This document shows positions 1-9,275 of a stretch of 53,474 bases of DNA, one piece after another. The DNA is from Sandarakinorhabdus oryzae (lineage in GTDB: Bacteria; Pseudomonadota; Alphaproteobacteria; Sphingomonadales; Sphingomonadaceae), in assembly GCF_009733735.1 (NCBI RefSeq), contig NZ_WNJP01000002.1, positions 1 to 53,474 of the forward strand, read 5' to 3'. The notes under the pieces were generated by a model. That model saw only the letters and a program-made list of their open reading frames with translations, was not told where the DNA came from and did no database searches. The position numbers were made by a program, and so were the translations under genes. Position 1 is the stretch's first letter; every line of letters starts with the position of its first letter.

Positions 1-782
<782 letters not shown>

Positions 783-931
783 CGTCTTCCCCTTTATGCA
801 GCACCAGCAAAATTCTGGCCTCAGCCTGTTCTTTAGCGCTGCATGTTGCCGTCACGCAAGTCTGGAGTGTGCAAGTTTGTGGCCGATGGGCAACAGGTGC
901 GGCGTGAAAATCGGCCAAATGTCGCGGCTTG

Positions 932-1420
932 TCAGGCCAGCACGCCCTGTTGCCGGAGCGCGGCGATGAGCGCCGCGATTGCCGTTCGCGCTTCGCTGTC
1001 AACAGTGCTGCCACCCAACGGAGCAGCCACGCTGGCGGGCGTCGCGGCCAGCACGGAACGGCCAGCAATCGACAGGCCCGCCACCGGCCAGAGCGACTGC
1101 CAGCCAGCACGGTACACCAGCACCAGCGCTTCATCGGCAACCAGCGCGATCTGGCCCTCGATCGGCGGCTGCGCCAGCCAGCCATTTCCTTGCCAGTGCA
1201 TCAAGGTGCCGGCGGGTTGACCCCAGGCCGCGACACCGGCCGCAGGAACGATGTGGCACTGCCCTGATGGCGGCGAAGACGGCGGTTCGGCCAGCGTGCG
1301 CGACGCCACAGCCAGCGCCACAAGACGCTCCAGCGCCATGATGGCTTCGTTGTGGGTGACGTCCTTCTGGGCCTGCCCCGCTGCAATGAGCGGCAGAATA
1401 AGGCGTGCAGTCTCGGGCAT
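932..1420 (-). CDS. DUF2793 family protein, last gene of the GTA-like cluster
   Basis: 162 residues. The N-terminus, RLILPLIAAGQAQKDVTHNE, is the hallmark of DUF2793, a family found beside phage and GTA tail genes in sphingomonads and rhodobacters. The middle is a small beta-rich module (GTLMHWQGNGWLAQPP) of the sort seen in virion accessory proteins. AGGAGG lies 7 nt before the ATG. It is 16 bp downstream of the tail-tip gene and transcribed with it. It is probably a virion accessory or tail-fiber protein; the family has no established activity. Confidence 0.75.
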   Translation of the reverse strand: MPETARLILPLIAAGQAQKDVTHNEAIMALERLVALAVASRTLAEPPSSPPSGQCHIVPAAGVAAWGQPAGTLMHWQGNGWLAQPPIEGQIALVADEALVLVYRAGWQSLWPVAGLSIAGRSVLAATPASVAAPLGGSTVDSEARTAIAALIAALRQQGVLA

Positions 1421-1436
1421 CGGTCAGCCTCCTGGT

Positions 1437-3584
1437 TCAGGGAATCTGCAGGGTTGCGACCTGGCCCAGGGTCGAACCAAGCTGCGCAACATCCAGCCAG
1501 ATCGGTCCGGGCCTGTCGGGTACGACCCAACTGGTCTCGTTGATCTCTGCTTCAGCCAGCACCCCGGTCGCGTCGTGCAGCTTTACCCGAAACGCCAGCC
1601 GGGCCTCGCCGATGGGCACATCCGCCAGGTCGGGCCACCCAAACCCGGCGCGACTTTGGGGAGTCCATGTCAACAGCAGCTCACCGCCCTGTCGCCGCCA
1701 TGAGAGATGAACGGGCGGCAGTGGACAGATGCCGGCGCCGCCCAGCATGGCAGACACGGCCGGGGTAGCGCCGTCACCTCCGCCTGTAGCGCGGATCAGC
1801 ACGGTCTGGCCCAGTCGTTCCAATGGCATTGGCAGCGCCAGCATCGCACCCTGGTCGAGCAAGACGAAGCGTTCGCCAACCGCATGGCTGGCCGCTGCTT
1901 GTTCCGTTCCGCGCCTGCCTCGCAACAGTCCCGACAAGCGGAACAGACGGCTGCCCAGTGCTTGGGCCGTGGTGAACTGGATGATCTCAGTTCCCAGCAC
2001 AGCCATGTTGGCGCCGGCCAGCACCGAGGCTTCGCTGCGGCTCTCAAGCCACATGGTGTCAGCCAGCATCTCGATATCGACATGGCCAAACCGATCCCAT
2101 CCGGCCGCGCTGGCTGGCGCCAGAATGGACTTGGCTGTCCCTATCGGAACGGGTGCTTGCAACTGGCCCACCGGATCGTAACTGGCGCCGTCGTCAAAGC
2201 TGATCGCGACCCCCGACCGCTTCCAACCGGGCATAGCGCCCGCGCCGGCCAACCACAGCCGGGGGCCGTCAGGAAGCTCGCCAGGCAGCGGCGGCAGATC
2301 CAGAACGGCCAGGCTGGTGGGCCCGGGCGCCTGATCGCCTTGGTCCAGCACACGACCGGGGTCGCTCGGCAGTGGCTGCAGCGGCGCTGCACCAACCCTT
2401 GCCATCTCCAACGTCAGCACAAAGGCTTCGAAGCGCGTTTCACGCACCTGCCAGTCCAGCCCCTCCAATCGCAGCACGTCGCCAGGGGCAATGCCAAGAT
2501 AGCGCCACGGCAGCCGCAGGGTGCGTCGCTGACGTTCTGCGGCCAGGCGCAACATCCGGTCGCTACACAGTTTCTTGGCGGCCGTGGCGGACAGCGCCAG
2601 CGGCAGACCATCACCGTCCACCCGCACGCCCGGCCGCAGCCGCGCCCGCTGCAGACCGGGCTGGTAGTCGCGATCAATGTCATAATAGCCCAGCTCGATG
2701 GCGTCGGGCGTCGCACTGGCCGCGGCCCGACGCTGGCGTTCACGCGCTTGCTGGCGGTTGCCAGGCCGGGCGTCGACGGCGCCGGCAGGATCGATCAGCA
2801 TCGGCGACTGCCCCGGCCCGACCAGCGTCTGACCAGCCGCCACGACGCCGCCTATTGCCTTCAAGGTTGGGGCCAGCACGTCAGCCAGCGAGGCAGCCGC
2901 GCCGACATAGAGGCCGGCCACGTCAGGAAAATCGCCACGCATCGACAGCGGGATGGCGACCGACGCAGCCAGATCGGTCAGCGCCGATCCGAGCGCCACG
3001 GGACCATCATCGGCGATGATTTCAAACGCCAGATTGGGCAGGCGATTGCCGAATTCGGCCAGCGGCAAATCCTCGAACACGGCATGGGCAAGGCCGCGAA
3101 ATGCCGGTGCATCGCCCTCAGCAGCTGCGATCAGCGGATCGACGGTCTGGCGTTCACTGCCAGTGTGCAGCCGCATCGTCACGGGCTGCAACCATTGACC
3201 GCCAGCGTCGCGCAGCAGCTTGCCATCGGCCCACACCCGGCCTATGCCGATGATGGGGCGCCCAGCCAACAGCACGGCAAAACTCGCTGAATAGCTGTAG
3301 CTGGTGGTGGCTGGGCCGCGCTTGCCACCGCCGCTGCGCGTGGTCGACTCCCGGATTGGTGCGGCCCACACGACATTGCCACTTACCCGCATACGGCCAC
3401 GAACCACCGGGATCGGCTCACCATAGCTGGCCGCCTGGATTTCAGGATTGGCGAGGCGCGGCCCGCTGCGACTGCCACCGCCAAACAGGCGGCGATCAAC
3501 GGCACTGCCGAGCAATGTGCCGACGATGCCGCCAATCGGGCCCAAGACGACCCGGCCAACAAAGCCCAAGACCAGAGTTGCCAT
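1437..3584 (-). CDS. Phage/GTA tail-tip (host specificity, g15-like) protein
   Basis: 715 residues. A hydrophobic glycine-rich N-terminus (VLGPIGGIVGTLLGSAVDRR) is followed by strands typical of tail-tip proteins (QAASYGEPIPVVRGRMRVSG, SYSYSASFAVLLAGRPI) and later by fibronectin-like and baseplate regions. The position after the NlpC/P60 gene matches g15 of the R. capsulatus GTA, the large central tail protein. That protein is about 1,300 residues and has an N-terminal TIM-barrel region; this one is little more than half that size and lacks it. A comparable barrel is instead fused to the g12-like protein of the same cluster. AGGAA precedes the ATG by 6 nt. Confidence 0.8.
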   Translation of the reverse strand: MATLVLGFVGRVVLGPIGGIVGTLLGSAVDRRLFGGGSRSGPRLANPEIQAASYGEPIPVVRGRMRVSGNVVWAAPIRESTTRSGGGKRGPATTSYSYSASFAVLLAGRPIIGIGRVWADGKLLRDAGGQWLQPVTMRLHTGSERQTVDPLIAAAEGDAPAFRGLAHAVFEDLPLAEFGNRLPNLAFEIIADDGPVALGSALTDLAASVAIPLSMRGDFPDVAGLYVGAAASLADVLAPTLKAIGGVVAAGQTLVGPGQSPMLIDPAGAVDARPGNRQQARERQRRAAASATPDAIELGYYDIDRDYQPGLQRARLRPGVRVDGDGLPLALSATAAKKLCSDRMLRLAAERQRRTLRLPWRYLGIAPGDVLRLEGLDWQVRETRFEAFVLTLEMARVGAAPLQPLPSDPGRVLDQGDQAPGPTSLAVLDLPPLPGELPDGPRLWLAGAGAMPGWKRSGVAISFDDGASYDPVGQLQAPVPIGTAKSILAPASAAGWDRFGHVDIEMLADTMWLESRSEASVLAGANMAVLGTEIIQFTTAQALGSRLFRLSGLLRGRRGTEQAAASHAVGERFVLLDQGAMLALPMPLERLGQTVLIRATGGGDGATPAVSAMLGGAGICPLPPVHLSWRRQGGELLLTWTPQSRAGFGWPDLADVPIGEARLAFRVKLHDATGVLAEAEINETSWVVPDRPGPIWLDVAQLGSTLGQVATLQIP

Positions 3585-3593
3585 GGTGAGTTC

Positions 3594-4016
3594 CTATCGC
3601 AGGCCGGGCAACGCCCAGCAGGCCGCCACGGGCCAATCATCTGGCGCTGGCCCCTCAACCACCCGGCCCAAACCCGCATGGGCGTGCAATATGCCGCGAT
3701 CCGTGACGAGCGCGAGGTGGCGATGACCGGGTGCCAGCGCATATTCGATCAGGTCTGCTGGTTGCACGCGCCGCACCCGGCGCAGGCCAAGCCGGCATAG
3801 GGCATCTGCCAACAGGGCATCATGATCGCCGCCAAGGGCATAGGCCGGCACCGGCCCGAGCTGCAGTCCGGCACCAGTTGCGGCCAGCAATGCAACGCCA
3901 ATGCAGTCAAGCCCGATGCCGACGTTGCGTCCTTGCGGGTGGAAGCGGGTGCCCAATCCGGCGCGCGCAGCGGCAATGGCCGCCTGCCGCCGTCGGGTCA
4001 GCCGCGCCACAAGCAT
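3594..4016 (-). CDS. NlpC/P60 family peptidoglycan peptidase (GTA g14-like)
   Basis: 140 residues from the ATG at 4016, chosen because GAGGAAGGGG lies just upstream; an ATG at 4037 would overlap the hub gene. The papain-like core is visible: catalytic Cys38 in GLDCIGV and His111 in GILHAHAG. Family members cleave peptide cross-links in peptidoglycan and, in GTA and phage tails, help the tail cross the recipient cell wall. It sits between hub and tail-tip genes, as g14 does in the R. capsulatus GTA. Confidence 0.85.
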   Translation of the reverse strand: MLVARLTRRRQAAIAAARAGLGTRFHPQGRNVGIGLDCIGVALLAATGAGLQLGPVPAYALGGDHDALLADALCRLGLRRVRRVQPADLIEYALAPGHRHLALVTDRGILHAHAGLGRVVEGPAPDDWPVAACWALPGLR

Positions 4017-4026
4017 GGCCCCTTCC

Positions 4027-4827
4027 TCAGATGGCATAGCGAGTCAGCAGGTCGCCGCCCGGCACATGTGGTTCGCCGCGGAAATTGCGGGCATTGGAAA
4101 AGCGGTCCCGGCATGTGGCAAAGCGTTTGTCGCAGCCTTCCCGCACCATCACCCGCGTGCCCGGCGCCAACTCCAGCGGTTCATCGAGCAACAGCCAACC
4201 GGCGTCTTCGGCGAGCAGACGGCGCACGAGCCCGGCTTGTGGACCATCCATGACCGCCAGTTCGCCCTGCACGTGATCGCCCGCGACGATTCCCGCCAAT
4301 TGCACCCGATCGGGAGCAGACGCCGACACGGTTACCAGCCGCTCGCGGTTGCGCAGGCTGACCCGGCAGCGGGCATCGCCCAACTCGGCCCGGCATTCGG
4401 GGGAGCAGGTTTCCACCGCGCTGGCAGCGAGCGCCGCACCCGGCCCGATCAATTCCGCCTGAAAGCCGGCATCGGCCCCCGTGCCGACGGACACATCACC
4501 AAGCGTGCCCTGCGCCAGCAGGTGCCGCCCACCATCCGGATCACGCCAATCGACCAGGTACAGCTGCAGCCGCGCGCCATCCCAACGCCCTGCCAGCAAG
4601 TCGGTCGCCGTCAGCGACCCGGCCGACAAGGCGCCGGACACTTCCATGTCATCCGCGGCCACCGCATCGCCCAGCACCACGGCCGAGGCCGACATGCCCG
4701 GGCGATGCGCGTGGCGCAGACCATCGACCAACAGTTGCTGGTCATGGCTGGTGAAGCCCAGTGCCACGCCATCGCGGCGCACCAGTCGCCAGCACAGCGC
4801 CAGGTGAGTGAGATCTTCCGCCAGCAT
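4027..4827 (-). CDS. Tail hub protein, DUF2163 family (GTA g13-like) with putative Fe-S cysteines
   Basis: 266 residues. The N-terminus (LCWRLVRRDGVALGFTSHDQ) is typical of DUF2163, followed by the C-terminal domain shared with phage hub proteins. Cysteines fall at 141, 145, 154, 232 and 239, giving C145-x8-C154 and C232-x6-C239. Phage lambda tail-tip protein L, a related hub, binds a [4Fe-4S] cluster with four cysteines, so a cluster is likely here. GGGAGG precedes the ATG by 8 nt. It lies 3 bp downstream of the distal-tail gene. Confidence 0.85.
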   Translation of the reverse strand: MLAEDLTHLALCWRLVRRDGVALGFTSHDQQLLVDGLRHAHRPGMSASAVVLGDAVAADDMEVSGALSAGSLTATDLLAGRWDGARLQLYLVDWRDPDGGRHLLAQGTLGDVSVGTGADAGFQAELIGPGAALAASAVETCSPECRAELGDARCRVSLRNRERLVTVSASAPDRVQLAGIVAGDHVQGELAVMDGPQAGLVRRLLAEDAGWLLLDEPLELAPGTRVMVREGCDKRFATCRDRFSNARNFRGEPHVPGGDLLTRYAI

Positions 4828-4830
4828 GGA

Positions 4831-7194
4831 TCACGCCTCCCGGATCTCGATCAACGGCACAGACGGCAGTTCGCCGGCGCGCCAGCCAGCGATCGAGACC
4901 TCGACGCGATCGGTGGCAAAGCGAACCGGCACGTCGAAGCGAAAGCCAGCTGTCACCGCCGCGCCAATGGCCGGCGCGTCGTCGAAATCGATATGACCGC
5001 CCGGTGCCAGCCGCCAGCCGCCAGCCTGGGCGACACCACCGACAGCCACTGTCAGCGTTTCTGGCCACGGGCGGGTGATGCGACGGACCTGTGGGGGCTC
5101 GTCGGGCAGCGCGGCATCGCCATAGGTCTTGATCAGCGCAAAGCGGGTGATACCGCCATCGCCGGTGCCCAGACGCTGGTCGAACGGCGTCGGGTCGCTG
5201 CCGGCTGCGGCCGAACAATTATCGAGCGGATCGAGAAAGCGGAAACCGTGCGCCTGCCCGCGCCGCGCACGGAAGAAGGCGATCAGGAGCTGCAAATCGG
5301 CCTCGGAACGGATGCCCAGCCCGGCATCATATTCCAGCCTTGCATCGCTCCATTCGGCGTTGCGTTGCTCGGCACCCGACCCGGTGACCACCACCTGGGT
5401 GGAGAAGGCCGGGCCGCCGGCAGCGCCAAAGCCGAGCTCAAGCGGGAAGCGCACGTCGTGGAAACTGGCCATGTCATCCTCCGGGCCGGCGTCATCGATC
5501 TGGAACGGGGTGAAGCCGTCACGGGCCACCTGCGGCCAGGCCCAGGCGAAGGTCTCTGCGACGCCCAAGGCAAGTGCGTTGGCAGCGGCATCAGCGACCA
5601 ACGGCCACTGCACGGCAGCATCATCCTGGCTGAGCACAAAGCCGGCGAGATAGTGCTGGCGGGCGCGGGGATAGGAGAGTTGCGTCTCCACCAGCGACCG
5701 TCCGCGGGCTTGCCCGGCCTGATTGGCCGCCGTGACGAAGCTGTAATCCTCCAGCTGAAGCACATCGAAGGCGGGGAATGCCCAGGCCGCCGGCATGTTG
5801 GCCCGGGCCAGATCAGGCCGATCCGCGAGCAGCACCTGCGGCGTGTAGAACAGCAAGTGGGTGACAGTGCCTGGCGCTGCCGCCGTTGCCGCCGCCGTCA
5901 GCCCGGCCGTCGCTTCGGCGAGCCGTTCCCCGCACCAATCGAGATAGGCGCGGTCGGCAGCGGACTTTGCGCCGCGGATATCGGTCATCGCCGGCGCCGC
6001 ACTGCCGCGCTCCGCCTGCCAGCGTGCAGTGGTGGCCGCATCATAAAGGCAGGGCTTGTTGTTCGGACCCACCCACCACCACGGCTCCCCTACCTGAAAA
6101 GCCGGATCAATCTCCGCCGCCAGCGCCAGTTCCATCGCAGCGCCTGCCACCGCGCGCAGCCAGGCCTGCGCGGCGGATTGGCAGGGCGACAGCAGGGCCG
6201 ATGGTGGCGACCAACCCGTCAACCCGATCGCGCCGTCTGCATCGCGCTGCGCCCAGGCCGGTGGGCAATGCTGGGCCAGAAGTTCCATAGACAGCGACAG
6301 GATTGGTGCAAATCCCAGGGCGCCGGCGCGGGCGAGGAAATCCCGATGCCATGCCGTAGCCGGGCCGCAGAAAGGCCGCGCCGGATCAGCAACGTAGCCG
6401 CCCAGCCCGTCGGGCAGCAGCGCCATGAAATGGCTCATTCCGAGATAATGGGTAATGGCTCCGCGCCAGCCGAGCAGCAACGCCTGTTCGAGGATGCGCT
6501 CCGGCGTCTGGTTGTAGAGATCGTCATAAGCCATGCACAGGCGCAGCGGTTGCGGCGGCACCAATGGCTGCCCGGCCTTGAGCACGGCACCGGCGCCATC
6601 AAGCAGCAGAGTGGTCAGCCGCACCTGGCCACTGGCCACAACGGGCAGCGGCGCATCAACCCCGTCGTAGCCCGGCGGCACCAGGCTGATGAACAGCCGG
6701 TCGATATCGCCGGCCCAGACCGGATCGGCCTCCGTTGGCAGCAGGAATCCGCCGCTCAGCGCATCGAAATCCAGCGTGATTTCGGCATCTGTCGCACTGC
6801 CGGCGGCATAGTTCCACAGCCGCACATACCAGGTGCGCGGGACGCCGCCGGCATCGCGGCCCTCGATGGTGAGCACCGGGCCATTGACGGCATCCAGCGG
6901 CAACACTGCGCCCGACGATTGCCAACGGAAGCGCCACAGCAGCCCACGATAATCCTGTCGCGTCTCAAGCGCGCACAACGGATGGCTCCAGCGATCTGCT
7001 GACTCCCAGATCAGCCCCGCCAGATCGGCACGGCGCTGAAATTCCAGGTCCACCACCACGCTTTCCGGCCCGTCGGTGGTTACGCTGGCCATCATCGGGC
7101 GCGGGAAATCCACCAGCCACCAACGCGGATCGAACCGGCGCACCCAGCGCGTTCGGCCCTGATCGGCCGGGCCCGCCAGCCACCAGCGCATCAT
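4831..7194 (-). CDS. TIM-barrel-like tail protein fused to DUF2460 distal tail protein (GTA g12-like)
   Basis: 787 residues in one open frame. Residues 1 to about 215 are beta-rich. Residues about 216 to 570 resemble a glycoside-hydrolase-type TIM barrel (LRLCMAYDDLYNQTPERI, PCLYDAATTARWQAERG, FDVLQLEDYSF), the kind found in tail proteins. Residues 575-787 form a complete DUF2460 domain (RFPLELGFGAAGGPAFSTQV, RRGQAHGFRFLDPLD). In the R. capsulatus GTA, g12 is a separate protein of about 210 residues that links tail tube and hub. The junction keeps an in-frame ATG at 5472 with its own Shine-Dalgarno, so both a fusion and a free 213-residue protein could be made. The gene overlaps the tape-measure gene by 4 bp. 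Confidence 0.8.
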   Translation of the reverse strand: MMRWWLAGPADQGRTRWVRRFDPRWWLVDFPRPMMASVTTDGPESVVVDLEFQRRADLAGLIWESADRWSHPLCALETRQDYRGLLWRFRWQSSGAVLPLDAVNGPVLTIEGRDAGGVPRTWYVRLWNYAAGSATDAEITLDFDALSGGFLLPTEADPVWAGDIDRLFISLVPPGYDGVDAPLPVVASGQVRLTTLLLDGAGAVLKAGQPLVPPQPLRLCMAYDDLYNQTPERILEQALLLGWRGAITHYLGMSHFMALLPDGLGGYVADPARPFCGPATAWHRDFLARAGALGFAPILSLSMELLAQHCPPAWAQRDADGAIGLTGWSPPSALLSPCQSAAQAWLRAVAGAAMELALAAEIDPAFQVGEPWWWVGPNNKPCLYDAATTARWQAERGSAAPAMTDIRGAKSAADRAYLDWCGERLAEATAGLTAAATAAAPGTVTHLLFYTPQVLLADRPDLARANMPAAWAFPAFDVLQLEDYSFVTAANQAGQARGRSLVETQLSYPRARQHYLAGFVLSQDDAAVQWPLVADAAANALALGVAETFAWAWPQVARDGFTPFQIDDAGPEDDMASFHDVRFPLELGFGAAGGPAFSTQVVVTGSGAEQRNAEWSDARLEYDAGLGIRSEADLQLLIAFFRARRGQAHGFRFLDPLDNCSAAAGSDPTPFDQRLGTGDGGITRFALIKTYGDAALPDEPPQVRRITRPWPETLTVAVGGVAQAGGWRLAPGGHIDFDDAPAIGAAVTAGFRFDVPVRFATDRVEVSIAGWRAGELPSVPLIEIREA
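5472..5482 (-). promoter_or_regulatory. Internal ribosome-binding site and start codon at the DUF2460 boundary
   Basis: On the minus strand GGAGG (5482-5478) stands 5 nt before an in-frame ATG (5472). Translation from here gives 213 residues, exactly the DUF2460 domain. The upstream domain has no stop codon before it. This suggests either a recent fusion of two genes or deliberate production of two proteins from one frame. Confidence 0.6.
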
Positions 7195-7763
7195 GTCCGC
7201 GCCCGTTCGAGCGCGCGCGCCACAGCGCGCGCCACCTGGTTGCCGGTCTGCTGCATGGTGGCCGGCGTCGCGTCGCGCGGGGCTGCGACGTTGACGGTGA
7301 CATTGACCATCCGACCAGGACCGCCATTAGCTTCCACGCGTCCTGCGGCGGTCGGCACGAACAATTCCGGCCCGCGCTCGCCCACCATATAGGCCCGGCC
7401 GGCGGATACCGGCCCGCCGGTTGCGCGGCCCGGCAGGCCCAGCAGGCTGCCAACCAGGCCGCCAAGCAGACCCCCGCCGCCACCCAGCCCGCCACCGCCG
7501 AACAACCCGCCCAGATCGAGCCGAAGCGCGCCCTGTGCAATATCGCCAAGCGCGGACAGTGCCAGTCGCTTGAGATCATCAAAACCGAGCTTGCCATCCG
7601 ACAAGGCCCGGCCCAATGCCCGCGACAGGCCGCTGCCCGCCCGGTCCAGTCCGGCGGCGAACGGACCATCCAGCGTGCGCTGGATGTCGTTGACGCCGGC
7701 CATGAAGCCGCCGGTATCGGCGCGCACGCGCACCACCAGATCCTCGATCGGTTCAGCATCCAT
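7191..7763 (-). CDS. Short tail tape-measure protein (GTA g11-like)
   Basis: 190 residues. It opens with DLVVRVRADTGGFMAGVNDI and has a glycine-leucine rich hydrophobic middle (roughly residues 82-112), followed by RATGGPVSAGRAYMVGERGP and ELFVPTAAG, the C-terminal signature of tape-measure proteins of GTAs and lambda-like phages. The length is close to the R. capsulatus g11 protein and predicts a short tail. It overlaps its neighbours by 11 bp upstream and 4 bp downstream. Confidence 0.85.
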   Translation of the reverse strand: MDAEPIEDLVVRVRADTGGFMAGVNDIQRTLDGPFAAGLDRAGSGLSRALGRALSDGKLGFDDLKRLALSALGDIAQGALRLDLGGLFGGGGLGGGGGLLGGLVGSLLGLPGRATGGPVSAGRAYMVGERGPELFVPTAAGRVEANGGPGRMVNVTVNVAAPRDATPATMQQTGNQVARAVARALERART

Positions 7764-7944
7764 CGGGATATTGCTCCATCAGGCCGGCCAGCAGACCGGC
7801 ATCGACCGGCGCATTGGCCCGCGCCGCATCAAGACCAAGCGCCGTCACCAGCTCGGCCGGCGTCGCGGCCCAGAATTCTTCCGGGCGCCAGCCCAGCACG
7901 CGCGCCGCCACATGCGCGGCGTGGCGGGCAGCATCGGCAAACAT
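7753..7944 (-). CDS. Phage tail assembly chaperone (GTA g10.1-like)
   Basis: 63 residues beginning MFADAARHAAHVAARVLGWR. The motif GWRPEEFWAATPAEL is typical of the small tail assembly chaperones placed directly before GTA tape-measure genes. The ATG at 7944 overlaps the stop of the preceding gene by 1 nt (TGATG), implying coupled translation. In related systems the two chaperones coat the tape measure during tail assembly. Confidence 0.8.
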   Translation of the reverse strand: MFADAARHAAHVAARVLGWRPEEFWAATPAELVTALGLDAARANAPVDAGLLAGLMEQYPDGC

Positions 7945-8246
7945 CAGCGCCCGGCCAGGATCTGGCTCAGCAGCACGCGCAAGGCCGGTGTGGCGTTGGC
8001 GAGGCCGCCAGCCACAAGCGCCTCGGCAAAGGCGTCGCGCGGCTGCGATTCCGCCAGGCAGTGCCACAACAGGCCCACCATCTCGGTCAGGGTCAGTTGG
8101 CCCGCCGCCGCCCGTTCGCACAGGGCAAACAAGGGGCCCAGTTCCGCCTCGGCCGCCACCAGCGCCGCAAAGCTGGGGCGCAGGCGATAAGCCTGGCCGC
8201 CCAGCACCAATTCGGCTTCGCCGCGCACCGGGTTTGCCGGCCTCAT
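7944..8246 (-). CDS. GTA/phage tail tube assembly chaperone, GTA TAC family (g10-like)
   Basis: 100 residues. The sequence GEAELVLGGQAYRLRPSFAA followed by LVAAEAELG and a helical C-terminus is characteristic of the GTA tail-tube/chaperone family. It lies between the major tail protein and the second chaperone, with a 4-bp ATGA overlap on the tail-protein side. Confidence 0.8.
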   Translation of the reverse strand: MRPANPVRGEAELVLGGQAYRLRPSFAALVAAEAELGPLFALCERAAAGQLTLTEMVGLLWHCLAESQPRDAFAEALVAGGLANATPALRVLLSQILAGR

Positions 8247-8650
8247 GCCGCCACCACCGGCCCGCTGCTTTCCAGCTGCAGGCTGTAGGTGCGCTCGCCG
8301 TTGAAATCGCCGGCATAATCCAACCGGGCGATCTGAAAGCGGCCGGTGATCGTCTCACCGCTTTCGAACTGGACCTGGTAATCATCGATCTGGCCCGACA
8401 GCGCGGTGGCCTTCACCCGCTGTTCCGCACCCGAACCGGTGAACACGCCGGAGCCGGACAGCGACACCGAACGCACACCCGCCCCCGACAACAGCTCGCG
8501 CCAGCCACCGCTGCCCTGATTGGTCACCACCACGGTTTCGGTGTTCACGGTCAGCTGCGTCGTGCGCAGCCCGGCCACGGTGGCAAACACCGGCGGCGCA
8601 GCGCCATTGCCCACCTTCAACAGGAAGGCGGCACCCTTTTCCATCGCCAT
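8243..8650 (-). CDS. Major tail (tube) protein (GTA g9-like)
   Basis: 135 residues from the ATG at 8650, which has AGGAG 8 nt upstream. It begins MAMEKGAAFLLKVGNG and contains FATVAGLRTTQLTVNTETV, GSGVFTGSGAEQ and a final YSLQLESSGPV, the signature of the GTA/TP901-1-type tail tube subunit. Many copies stack as hexameric rings to form the tail tube. Confidence 0.85.
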   Translation of the reverse strand: MAMEKGAAFLLKVGNGAAPPVFATVAGLRTTQLTVNTETVVVTNQGSGGWRELLSGAGVRSVSLSGSGVFTGSGAEQRVKATALSGQIDDYQVQFESGETITGRFQIARLDYAGDFNGERTYSLQLESSGPVVAA

Positions 8651-8667
8651 GTCTTGGCTCCTCTTGG

Positions 8668-9054
8668 TCAAATCTGCTCGGTGCGCAGCCGCATCTCGAT
8701 CACGCCAGGGCGCCAGCCATCGGCCGGCGCATTCACACCCGCGCGCACCAGCCGGGCATTGACGATGCGATGCCCATCCCACACGCCGGCCAACGCCCGC
8801 AGCCGCGTCTCGGCAGCCCCCAACAGCGTCTGCAACCGCGCGCCGCCCGGCCGGTCATCCCAGATCGTCACCAGCACCCGGGTGTCATGCGCCACCTCGG
8901 TCTTGGTGCCCGCATCGGTCACCAGATCCGGCCCGATCACCGCATAGGGCGCCGCTGCATCGATGGGCGGGCCATCAAACACGCCGGTCAGGCCGGGCAT
9001 GTCGGCCAGGGCGGCCACCACCGCCTTCTGCATGGCAAGTCCTGCCGCCATCAT
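8668..9054 (-). CDS. DUF3168 family tail terminator protein (GTA g8-like)
   Basis: 128 residues from the ATG at 9054, where GGGAG sits 4 nt upstream and the start overlaps the previous stop (ATGA). A GTG at 9069 is less likely. The sequence MQKAVVAALADMPGLTGVF, PYAVIGPDLVTDAGTKT and RVLVTIWDD is typical of DUF3168, a structural match to tail terminators that cap the tube and join it to the head. Confidence 0.8.
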   Translation of the reverse strand: MMAAGLAMQKAVVAALADMPGLTGVFDGPPIDAAAPYAVIGPDLVTDAGTKTEVAHDTRVLVTIWDDRPGGARLQTLLGAAETRLRALAGVWDGHRIVNARLVRAGVNAPADGWRPGVIEMRLRTEQI

Positions 9055-9275
9055 TCGTCTCCCGGCCACAGCAGCTGCGGGTCAGGCAGCGATATGCGGC
9101 TGCCACGCCGCCGGCTGGCGACACCCGGCCCCGACAGACGCACGCCGCCGCTTTCGTTGGTCAGCGACCCATATCCATCCCAACGCTGCTCCACCCGCCG
9201 CCGCAGCCGGGCTGCCGCCGCCAGCGCCACTTGCCGGCCGCGTGCGCTGAGGCGGGCCACAAGATCATCGCTCAT
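9051..9275 (-). CDS. Small head-tail joining protein, HK97 gp10-like
   Basis: 74 residues, MSDDLVARLSARGRQVALAA at the start, then arginine-rich helices and LSGPGVASRRRGSR. Size, charge and position between the head stopper and DUF3168 genes fit a short HK97 gp10-like component. It overlaps both neighbours by 4 bp. The assignment rests mostly on position, because the protein is short. Confidence 0.6.
   Translation of the reverse strand: MSDDLVARLSARGRQVALAAAARLRRRVEQRWDGYGSLTNESGGVRLSGPGVASRRRGSRISLPDPQLLWPGDE

Noticed and set aside
1707-3290. A 527-codon open frame on the plus strand
   Set aside because: Antisense to the tail-tip gene, compositionally typical of a shadow frame, no recognisable domain.
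3901-7002. A 1,033-codon open frame on the plus strand
   Set aside because: It runs antisense to the hub and distal-tail genes, has low-complexity Arg/Gln/His-rich sequence and no domain; a GC-rich shadow frame.
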